This document shows positions 8,834-14,485 of a stretch of 14,485 nt of DNA, in pieces. The stretch is taken from the NCBI GenBank assembly GCA_946886995.1, contig CAMPJU010000011.1, positions 1-14,485 of the forward strand. Reading direction: 5' to 3'. The stretch is from an uncultured Lysobacteraceae bacterium. Its GTDB lineage: Bacteria; Pseudomonadota; Gammaproteobacteria; Xanthomonadales; Xanthomonadaceae. Position numbers and translations under genes: made by a program. Below the pieces are notes generated by a model. That model did not search any database. It was not told the DNA's origin and worked only from the letters and a program-made list of their open reading frames with translations. Numbering within the stretch: the first letter of the stretch is position 1; each line of letters begins with the position of its first letter.

Positions 8834-9502
8834 TTATCCCACCGCGGCCGGGCGCAACTCCAATCCCAGCCGCGCCGCCAGGTGGTCGAGCAGCGCGGGC
8901 TTCACCGCGTCGATGCCGGCCGGACCGCCCAGGTCGCGCATCGACACGACTTCCAGGCCGGCATAGCCGCATGGATTGATCCGGGAGAACGGCGCCAGGT
9001 CCATGTCGATGTTGAACGCCAGGCCGTGGAAGGCGCAGCCGCGCCGCACCCGGATGCCGAGCGCGGCGACCTTGGCGCCGTCCACGTACACGCCCGGCGC
9101 GCCCTCGCGGCGGCGGCCCTCGATGTTCCAGTCGGACAGGGTGTCGATCACCGCCTGCTCGATCCGGCAGACGTAGTCGCGCACGCCGATGCGCAGCCGG
9201 CGCAGGTCCACCAGCGGGTAGGCCACCAGCTGGCCGGGGCCGTGGTAGGTCACCTGCCCGCCGCGATCGACTTGCAGCACCGGGATGTCGCCAGGCAACA
9301 GCACGTGCTCGGGCTTGCCGGCCTGGCCGAGGGTGAACACCGGGTCGTGCTCGACCAGCCAGAGTTCGTCCGGCGTGCCCTCGTCGCGGGCGTCGGTCAG
9401 GGACTGCATCGCGCGCCACACCGGTTCGTACGCGCGCCGCCCGAGGTCGCGGACGACGCAGTTGCCCGCAGTCGTTTCCGTGGCGGCCGCTACAGCGTCC
9501 AC
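8834..9502 (-). CDS. lipB: Octanoyl-[ACP]:protein N-octanoyltransferase
   Basis: Transfers octanoate from acyl carrier protein to lipoyl-domain lysines, making the substrate of LipA. From the chosen GTG at 9502 it has 222 residues (E. coli 213). The family motifs are present: [12 protein letters not shown] (80-91), catalytic Lys144 in GAKVAALG, and Cys178 in RINPCGY, 34 residues apart as in E. coli. The frame stays open far upstream (to 10078), but there it merely shadows ybeD and dacC. GTG at 9502 is preferred because it yields a VDAV N-terminus like that of Xanthomonas LipB, has GAGG four bases upstream, and keeps the conserved VRDLG..AYEPVW start region. It overlaps the end of ybeD by 13 bases, suggesting coupled translation. 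Confidence 0.95.
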   Translation of the reverse strand: MDAVAAATETTAGNCVVRDLGRRAYEPVWRAMQSLTDARDEGTPDELWLVEHDPVFTLGQAGKPEHVLLPGDIPVLQVDRGGQVTYHGPGQLVAYPLVDLRRLRIGVRDYVCRIEQAVIDTLSDWNIEGRRREGAPGVYVDGAKVAALGIRVRRGCAFHGLAFNIDMDLAPFSRINPCGYAGLEVVSMRDLGGPAGIDAVKPALLDHLAARLGLELRPAAVG

Positions 9503-9768
9503 TTCACCTCGGGATGGGCACGCAATGCGGCGTGCGCGGCGTCGTACTGCTCGCGCGACTCGGCCCGGAACTGGATCCGCACCGACACGAAGCGCCCGTT
9601 GGAGGAGTGCTTCCAGGTCACTGACTCGTGCAGCACCTCGATCCCGGCGTCCAGCAGCAGCGTGGGCAGGACGGTTTCCAGGTCCTTCTCCGCCGCGCCC
9701 ATCGCCGACAGCTCGAAGGTGCCGGGAAACTGGAAGCCATGCGCCGGATCGTCGGATCGCAGTTCCAT
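9490..9768 (-). CDS. ybeD: YbeD/DUF493-family protein
   Basis: Small protein of 92 residues with the DUF493 pattern: a beta strand around [14 protein letters not shown], a helix, and the strand [21 protein letters not shown] (about 47-67), ending in a strand with HPEVKWTL. The fold is a ferredoxin-like alpha/beta sandwich reminiscent of ACT-type regulatory domains. The biochemical role is unknown. The gene sits between dacC and lipB exactly as ybeD does in E. coli. Its ATG overlaps the dacC stop by one base (TGATG), and its last 13 bases overlap lipB. The frame is open well upstream, but this ATG gives the normal family length. Confidence 0.93.
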   Translation of the reverse strand: MELRSDDPAHGFQFPGTFELSAMGAAEKDLETVLPTLLLDAGIEVLHESVTWKHSSNGRFVSVRIQFRAESREQYDAAHAALRAHPEVKWTL

Positions 9769-10970
9769 CACATCGATTCCCACCACAGCCAGAAGCTGTC
9801 CCACAGCCGCGTGAAGAAGCCGCCCTCGCCGACCGCCTGCAGCGCGACGAGCGGCCGTTCCGCCACGACCTCGCCCTCCAGCATGACCTTGACCGTGCCG
9901 AGCTGCTGGCCCTTCTGGATCGGCGCGATGATCGTGCGCGGCAGTTCCATGCTGGGCTCGAGTGCGTCGTACTTGCCGCGGCGCGTGGTGACGCGCAGCG
10001 GCTGCGCCAGGCCGAGCACGACCTCGTCGGCCTCGCCCTTCCAGACCTTCTGCCGCGTGATCGGCTTGCCCGCGGCATACAGCTCGTTGGTCTCGAAGAA
10101 GCGGAAGCCCCAGTCGAGCAGCGCCTGGCTGTCGTCGGCGCGCTGCTTCTCGCCGGTGGAGCCGAGCACCACGGTGACCAGGCGCTGGTCGCCGCGCTGG
10201 GCCGACGTCATCAGGCAGTAGCCGGCGCCGCTGGTGTGCCCGGTCTTGATGCCGTCCACCGACGGGTCGCGCCACAGCAGCAGGTTGCGGTTGCGCTGGG
10301 TGATTTCGCCGACCGTGAATTCCTTGATCTTGTTGTAGGCGTAGTGCTCGGGGTACTCGCGGATCATCGCGCGGGCCAGCTGCGCCAGGTCGTAAGCCGT
10401 GGAGTAGTGGTTCTCGTCCGGCAGGCCGTGCGGGTTGGAGAAGTGCGTGTTCTCCATGCCGATGCGCGTGGCGTAGGCATTCATCAGCGACGCGAATGCG
10501 TCGACGGTGCCGGCGATGTGCTCGGCCAGCGCGATCGCCGCGTCGTTGCCGGACTGGATCACCATGCCCTTTTCCATCCGCTCCAGCGGCGCGGTCTCGT
10601 TGACCGGGAAGCCGGAGTAGCTGCCATCCGTGCCGGCGCCGCCGGTGCGCCAGGCGTTCTCGCTCATCAACACTTCGTCGTCCGCGGCGATGCGGCCGGC
10701 CTTCATCTCGGCGGCCACGACATAACTGGTCATGACCTTGGTGAGGCTGGCGGGCTCGTGCCGCTGGTGGATGTTCTCGCCAGCCAGCACCTGTCCGGTG
10801 GCGTAGTCCATCACCAGCCAGGCCTCGCCGGTGACGTCGGGCGCAGGCGGCACGGGCAGCTCCGGCGGCGCCGGCGCCGGGGCCGGGTCCTGGGCGACCG
10901 CCAGGCCGATGGTGGCGCTGGCCAGGGCGGCGAAGAGGAACATGCGGCCGGTGATGGCGAAGGGCTTCAT
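9768..10970 (-). CDS. dacC: D-alanyl-D-alanine carboxypeptidase (PBP5/6 type)
   Basis: Periplasmic, membrane-attached DD-carboxypeptidase of 400 residues that removes the terminal D-Ala of peptidoglycan pentapeptides. A signal peptide (cleavage likely near AVAQ, about residue 26) is followed by a proline/alanine-rich stretch (29-45). The catalytic motifs are SLTK (Ser75, Lys78), SGN (140-142) and KTG (242-244). The C-terminal PBP5-type beta domain (about 290-380) ends in an amphipathic aromatic helix, [13 protein letters not shown], the usual membrane anchor. An AGGAGA ribosome-binding site lies 10 bases before the ATG. It follows rlpA after 80 bases, the largest gap in this cluster apart from that before mltB. 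The gene name follows the Pseudomonas neighbour; dacA would be the E. coli equivalent. Confidence 0.96.
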   Translation of the reverse strand: MKPFAITGRMFLFAALASATIGLAVAQDPAPAPAPPELPVPPAPDVTGEAWLVMDYATGQVLAGENIHQRHEPASLTKVMTSYVVAAEMKAGRIAADDEVLMSENAWRTGGAGTDGSYSGFPVNETAPLERMEKGMVIQSGNDAAIALAEHIAGTVDAFASLMNAYATRIGMENTHFSNPHGLPDENHYSTAYDLAQLARAMIREYPEHYAYNKIKEFTVGEITQRNRNLLLWRDPSVDGIKTGHTSGAGYCLMTSAQRGDQRLVTVVLGSTGEKQRADDSQALLDWGFRFFETNELYAAGKPITRQKVWKGEADEVVLGLAQPLRVTTRRGKYDALEPSMELPRTIIAPIQKGQQLGTVKVMLEGEVVAERPLVALQAVGEGGFFTRLWDSFWLWWESM

Positions 10971-10980
10971 CGTGTGGGTG

Positions 10981-10986
10981 TCTCCT
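10981..10986 (-). promoter_or_regulatory. Ribosome-binding site of dacC
   Basis: AGGAGA on the minus strand, 10 bases before the dacC ATG. It is the clearest Shine-Dalgarno sequence among the minus-strand genes and supports the start at 10970. Confidence 0.75.
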
Positions 10987-11000
10987 GCGGCGAACCGGTG

Positions 11001-11006
11001 ATTCTA
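11001..11006 (-). promoter_or_regulatory. Possible -10 element upstream of dacC
   Basis: TAGAAT on the minus strand differs from TATAAT at two positions and stands out in GC-rich surroundings. No convincing -35 hexamer lies 17 bases upstream. It could give dacC-ybeD-lipB-lipA a promoter of their own in addition to read-through from rlpA. Confidence 0.25.
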
Positions 11007-11050
11007 GGGAAGGGGGCGTGCAGGGGCGAGCATGGCGCCACGCGCGGCCG

Positions 11051-12100
11051 TCAGCGATCGCGCAGGACCTGCGGTTCGCCGAAGCCCAGGCCTGCAATGC
11101 GCGCCACCAGGCCAGCGGCATCGCCCTCGGCCAGCGGCCCGATCCTGACCCGCCAGGCCGGTCGGCCGCCCGCGAACGCATCGAGCACCTGCGCGCCCTC
11201 GATGCCCGCGGCCTGCAGCCGCGCGACGGCGCGCTCGGCATTCGCGCGCGCGGAGAAACTGGCGACCTGGAGGACCACCTCGCGACCGGCGCCCGCTACC
11301 GGCGCGGGCGCGGGTGCGGGCGCGGCGGGTGCGACGGGCGGGGTGGATTCGGCACCCATCGCGGGCGCACCCGGCAGTGCGGCGACCAGCGTGTCCATCG
11401 CGCTCGACGGCGGCGCGGCGGCGACCTCTGCCACCGGCGCGGGCGCGCCCGGCACCAGGGCGCGCACCTCGACCTGTGCCGTGCCGGCCCGGTGGATGCC
11501 CAGCTTCACCGCCGCGGCATAGCTGAGGTCGATGATCCGGCCCTCGTGGAAGGGGCCGCGGTCGTTGACGCGTACCACCACCGACTCGCCGTTCTGCAGG
11601 TTGGTGACGCGCGCATAGCTCGGCAGCGGCAGCGTCTTGTGCGCGGCGCTGAAGGTGTACATGTCGTACACCTCGAGCGACGACGTGCGGCGGCCGTGGA
11701 ACTTCTTCCCGTAGTACGAGGCGATGCCGCGGCCCACGTAGCCTTCGGCGCTGTCGAGCACGCGGTAGGACTTGCCGAGCACGCTGTAGGGCGATCGGTT
11801 GCCGTAGCGCGAGCGCGGTTCGGCGACGACTTCCGGCTCGGGGATCAGGTCGACCCGTGGCAGCTCGTCGGGTGCGCTGTCCGCAACACCCGGCGCGTAC
11901 AACCCGCCGGCCGTGTAGTTGCCGCGCTTTGACAGGTCCTCCTTCGCCGGGGCGTAGGGGGAGATCTTGCTTGGCGCGGGCGGCGTCGGTTCCGGTAGCG
12001 TCGCCTGCACGGGCGCGGGCGGCTGTTCCGGCGCGGTGGCGCAGCCGGCGAGCACCAGCAACGCAAGGACCGTTCCCCGGGCGCCCCCGCGCGGCGTCAT
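11051..12100 (-). CDS. rlpA: RlpA septal lipoprotein / lytic transglycosylase with SPOR domain
   Basis: Outer-membrane lipoprotein of 349 residues. The lipobox LAGC puts the lipidated cysteine at 20. A long linker (21-120) leads to the double-psi beta-barrel domain (about 123-213, with GIASYYGKKFHG and VVRVNDRGPF). A low-complexity Pro/Ala spacer (about 250-272) precedes a C-terminal SPOR domain (about 273-349) that binds denuded glycan at division sites. In Pseudomonas RlpA is a lytic transglycosylase that cleaves glycans lacking stem peptides. Glu143 and Asp180 match the positions I would assign to its catalytic acids, so activity is plausible. The motif here is TSSLE where TSSGE is more usual. 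The ATG overlaps the mltB stop (ATGA). The frame is open much further upstream, but the lipobox fixes the start. Confidence 0.95.
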   Translation of the reverse strand: MTPRGGARGTVLALLVLAGCATAPEQPPAPVQATLPEPTPPAPSKISPYAPAKEDLSKRGNYTAGGLYAPGVADSAPDELPRVDLIPEPEVVAEPRSRYGNRSPYSVLGKSYRVLDSAEGYVGRGIASYYGKKFHGRRTSSLEVYDMYTFSAAHKTLPLPSYARVTNLQNGESVVVRVNDRGPFHEGRIIDLSYAAAVKLGIHRAGTAQVEVRALVPGAPAPVAEVAAAPPSSAMDTLVAALPGAPAMGAESTPPVAPAAPAPAPAPVAGAGREVVLQVASFSARANAERAVARLQAAGIEGAQVLDAFAGGRPAWRVRIGPLAEGDAAGLVARIAGLGFGEPQVLRDR

Positions 12101-13197
12101 CCGACGGGGTCGCCGGCGATCTCCCGCGCCAGCTGGTACACCGCGGACGCGTACATGCGCGAGTTGTTGTACTCGGTGATCGCCTTGAAGTTGTGGAAGA
12201 TCATCCAGTATTCGGGACCGGCCGCACCCTCGAGGCGGATGATGTTCGCCGGCGCGTCGGCCGGCACCGGCGTGGCCGGGCGATAGCCCATGGCGGCCAG
12301 TTCCGCCTGCGGCAGCAACGGATCGTCGGTGTCGGCCGCGTTGTACTCGACCGCGCCGGGCGCGCGCACCGCGCGGACCATGACCGGCGCGCCGCGCTGC
12401 CAGTCGCCGCGCTCCAGGAAGTAGTTGGCGATCGAGCCGAACACGTCGTCCAGGTTGCCGAACAGGTCCACGCGACCATCGCCGTCGCCATCCACCGCAT
12501 GCTTGCGGTAGCTGGACGGCATGAACTGGCCCCAGCCCATCGCGCCGGCATAGCTGCCCTCCAGCGTGGCCGGGTCGAGGTCCTGCTCCTGCGCGAGCGC
12601 GAAGAGATGCGCCAGTTCGTCCCGGAAGAACAGTTCGCGGCGATCCTCGCGCTCGGCGTTGGCGGGATCGTCGGTCCGCGGGTAGGCGAAGGCCAGGGTG
12701 TACAGCGCGTCGACCACCCGGTGGTTGCCGGTGATCGTGCCGAACCGGGTCTCGACCGCGATGATCGCGGTGATGATCTCGGCGGGCACGCCGGTGCGCG
12801 CCTCCACCGCTTCCAGGGCTCCGCGGTGCTCCGCCAGGAACGCGCGTCCGCCGGCGATGCGCTCGGCACCGAGGAAGATCGGCCGGTATTCGTGCCACGC
12901 GCGGGTGCGCTCGGCGGGACGCGACATCAACGCGATGATGCTGTCCTGGATCTCGGCGGTGTCCAGCACCGCGGCGATCGCGTCGGCCTCCAGGTCGAAC
13001 CGCTCGGCGGTGGCCGCGATGAAGTCGGCGCGCATCGTCGCCAGGTCGGCGTCGTCGGAGGTCGGCGGAACCGGGACCGTGGTCGCGGCGCCGGTGACGT
13101 CGGGCGCGATCGTGGAAGCCGGCGGCGGGGTCGGCGGCGCCTGGGTCGCGCATGCGGCGAGGAGCGCGCATGCCAGCAGCGGAAGGACTCGGCTCAT
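12097..13197 (-). CDS. mltB: Membrane-bound lytic murein transglycosylase B (GH103)
   Basis: Lipoprotein of 366 residues that cleaves the MurNAc-GlcNAc bond to leave 1,6-anhydro ends. The signal sequence ends in the lipobox LLAAC, giving lipidated Cys16; a Pro/Thr-rich linker follows to about 47. The GH103 domain holds the predicted catalytic Glu149 in IIAVETRFG, and the motifs GAMGWGQFMPSSY and DGDGDGRVDLF. The C-terminal segment FHNFKAITEYNNS is also typical. No strong ribosome-binding site is visible before the ATG at 13197. The gene follows rodA after 83 bases and overlaps rlpA by 4. In Pseudomonas the same position is held by sltB1, as I recall; E. coli lacks it here. Confidence 0.95.
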   Translation of the reverse strand: MSRVLPLLACALLAACATQAPPTPPPASTIAPDVTGAATTVPVPPTSDDADLATMRADFIAATAERFDLEADAIAAVLDTAEIQDSIIALMSRPAERTRAWHEYRPIFLGAERIAGGRAFLAEHRGALEAVEARTGVPAEIITAIIAVETRFGTITGNHRVVDALYTLAFAYPRTDDPANAEREDRRELFFRDELAHLFALAQEQDLDPATLEGSYAGAMGWGQFMPSSYRKHAVDGDGDGRVDLFGNLDDVFGSIANYFLERGDWQRGAPVMVRAVRAPGAVEYNAADTDDPLLPQAELAAMGYRPATPVPADAPANIIRLEGAAGPEYWMIFHNFKAITEYNNSRMYASAVYQLAREIAGDPVG

Positions 13198-13216
13198 CGG
13201 CGGGAGGTTAGCACCG

Positions 13217-13236
13217 GGGTCGCGACCGTACGACCC
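13217..13236. other. Inverted repeats in the rodA-mltB gap
   Basis: GGTCGCGACC (13218-13227) is a perfect 10-bp palindrome. GGGTCG (13217-13222) can instead pair with CGACCC (13231-13236). Neither is followed by a T-run, so this is not a clear terminator. It may be a protein-binding site or chance in GC-rich DNA. The remainder of the 83-base gap shows nothing else I can support. Confidence 0.25.
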
Positions 13237-13280
13237 GGGCGTGAGCGGTCATTCAGCGTCGCGAACGGCCGGGCCCGGGC

Positions 13281-14396
13281 TCACCTCATGTGCACGGGCC
13301 GGTGCGCCCTCACCGCCATCACGATCCCCATGCCCGCCAGCAGCGAGACCGCCGAAGTCCCGCCGTAGCTGAGCAGCGGCATCGGCACGCCCACCACCGG
13401 CAGGAGGCCCGAGATCATGCCGGCGTTGACCAGCACGTAGACGAAGAACGCCAGGCCCAGGCTGCCTGCGAGCAGCCGCGCGAAGCCGTCGCGCGCCTCG
13501 GAGGCGATCCACAGGCAGCGCGCGATCACGCACAGGTACAGCGCCAGGGTGACGGCCACCCCGGCCCAGCCGAACTCCTCGGCGAGCACGGCGAAGATGA
13601 AGTCGGTGGTGTGTTCCGGGATGTAGTCCAGGTACGACTGGCTGCCCTCGCCCCACCCCTGCCCGGTGAATCCGCCGGAGCCGATCGCGATCTTGGACTG
13701 GATGATGTTCCAGCCGGCGCCCAGCGGGTCCGACTCCGGGTCCAGGAAGGTGAGGATCCGGTCCTTCTGGTACGGGCGCAGCAACCAGAACCACGCGACC
13801 GGGGCGGCCGCCGCGACCGCGCCGACCGCCGCGCCGAACCACCACCACGACAGGCCGGCCAGGAACAGCGCGAACGTCCCGCTGGCCACCACCAGCATCG
13901 CGGTGCCGAAATCCGGTTGCAGCAGGATCAGCGCCACCGGCAGGACCAGCAGCGACCCGGCGACGAGCACGGTGCCAAGCCGCGGCGGCAGTGGCTGCCG
14001 GTTGAGGTACCACGCCAGGATCATCGGCAGCGTCAGCTTCAGCAACTCCGCTGGCTGGAACACGAACACGCCCGGGATGCCGAGCCAATGTCGCCCGTGT
14101 TCGCCGGTGCCGAACGGCAACACCAGCAGCAACGGGACCAACGAGGCGCCGAACAGGAAGGGCGAGAAACCACGCAGGCGCATCGGCGACACGCGCGACA
14201 GCAGCCAGAGCGCCGCGAGGCCGACCGCGAATCGCCCGCCCTGCTTGTAGACCACCGCCATGTCCTGGCCACCCGCGCTGTGCAGCACCGCCAGGCCGAT
14301 GCCCATCAGCGCGAGCAGCGGCAGCATCAGCCAGAGATCGAGGGTGCGCGCGATGCGCGCGACGACGCCTGCGATCCAGTGGAGGATGACGTTCAT
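13281..14396 (-). CDS. rodA: RodA, SEDS-family peptidoglycan glycosyltransferase
   Basis: Multi-spanning inner-membrane polymerase of 371 residues that extends glycan strands during rod-shape elongation, acting with the transpeptidase PBP2 encoded just upstream. About ten membrane helices are visible. SEDS hallmarks include GRHWLGIPGVFVFQPAELLK (about 101-120), QPDFGTA (160-166), IAIGSGGFTGQGWGEGSQ (237-253), and PEHTTDFIFAVLAEEFG (260-276), which carries the essential Asp (265, equivalent to Asp262 of E. coli). The C-terminal motif MPLLSYGGTS (339-348) is also present. The length matches E. coli RodA (370). The ATG overlaps the mrdA stop in an ATGA, so the two partners are translationally coupled. 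Confidence 0.97.
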   Translation of the reverse strand: MNVILHWIAGVVARIARTLDLWLMLPLLALMGIGLAVLHSAGGQDMAVVYKQGGRFAVGLAALWLLSRVSPMRLRGFSPFLFGASLVPLLLVLPFGTGEHGRHWLGIPGVFVFQPAELLKLTLPMILAWYLNRQPLPPRLGTVLVAGSLLVLPVALILLQPDFGTAMLVVASGTFALFLAGLSWWWFGAAVGAVAAAAPVAWFWLLRPYQKDRILTFLDPESDPLGAGWNIIQSKIAIGSGGFTGQGWGEGSQSYLDYIPEHTTDFIFAVLAEEFGWAGVAVTLALYLCVIARCLWIASEARDGFARLLAGSLGLAFFVYVLVNAGMISGLLPVVGVPMPLLSYGGTSAVSLLAGMGIVMAVRAHRPVHMR

Positions 14397-14485
14397 TCTT
14401 CCGGCTCCGCGTCCGGCTCCGCGTCCGCCACCGCGTCCGCCGCCGCGTCTTCGTCCACTTCCGGCTCGGGCATCTTGCCCAGCAG
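14393..14485 (-). CDS. mrdA: C-terminal tail of penicillin-binding protein 2 (partial)
   Basis: Only the last 30 codons lie in the window; the gene continues beyond the right edge. The readable peptide begins LLGKMPEPEVDEDAA and is almost entirely Asp, Glu, Ala and Pro, with no lysine or arginine after the fourth residue. The assignment to PBP2 rests on context: it overlaps rodA by 4 bases in the position that mrdA holds in related bacteria. No catalytic motif can be seen in this fragment. The acidic end is encoded by a 12-bp tandem repeat. Confidence 0.72.
   Translation of the reverse strand: MLGKMPEPEVDEDAAADAVADAEPDAEPEE
14403..14450. repeat. Four-copy 12-bp tandem repeat in the mrdA tail
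   Basis: Four consecutive 12-base units (14403-14414, 14415-14426, 14427-14438, 14439-14450) share GxCNCCGCGTCY. The first two are identical and the others differ at one to four positions. In the coding strand they give a DAxx tetrapeptide repeat (DAEP, DAEP, DAVA, DAAA reading from the C-terminus inward). Because the unit is a multiple of three, copy-number changes would keep the frame. Confidence 0.7.

Noticed and set aside
9285..11522. A 745-codon plus-strand open frame across ybeD, dacC and the end of rlpA
   Set aside because: It covers several well-supported minus-strand genes, has a biased composition and shows no domain I recognise.

Overview
The window is about 14.5 kb of very GC-rich, densely coded bacterial chromosome. 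The proteins resemble those of gamma-proteobacteria of the Xanthomonadaceae/Lysobacteraceae type (Lysobacter, Luteimonas or Xanthomonas relatives). This rests on recognition of the LipB, RlpA and ABC-permease sequences and on gene order; no database search was possible. It is core chromosome: I see no insertion sequence, integrase, CRISPR array, tRNA or rRNA, and no stretch over 300 bases without a gene.

Left third (50-4531, plus strand): a four-gene ABC export cassette of the MacAB/LolCDE superfamily. It holds a membrane-anchored periplasmic adaptor (HlyD/MacA type), a stand-alone MacB/LolD-type ATPase, and two different FtsX/MacB-type permeases. The first permease has an in-frame TAA stop at codon 137 with the same frame continuing intact on both sides, so as given it is a broken gene (or carries a base-call error). 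No outer-membrane TolC-like partner lies in the window.

Middle (4535-7657, minus strand): a YedA-like EamA/DMT exporter lies directly downstream of a full-length tail-specific periplasmic protease (Prc/Tsp). The two are probably co-transcribed. A good match to an RpoE (sigma-E) type envelope-stress promoter lies upstream of prc. The exporter runs tail-to-tail into the ABC cassette with only 3 bases between stop codons.

Right half (7801-14485, minus strand): in transcription order, mrdA (PBP2, last 30 codons only), rodA, mltB, rlpA, dacC, a YbeD/DUF493 gene, lipB and lipA. Several junctions overlap by 1-13 bases. This is the conserved elongasome/peptidoglycan-processing cluster followed by the lipoate-attachment genes, in the order I recall from Pseudomonas; E. 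coli has a similar order without mltB. PBP2 and RodA synthesise peptidoglycan, MltB and RlpA cleave or organise glycan strands, and DacC trims stem peptides. LipB moves octanoate from ACP to target proteins and LipA inserts sulfur to make lipoate.

I found no convincing undescribed system. The points most worth a second look are the nonsense codon in the first permease, the RpoE-like promoter before prc, and a four-copy 12-bp repeat encoding an acidic tail on PBP2.
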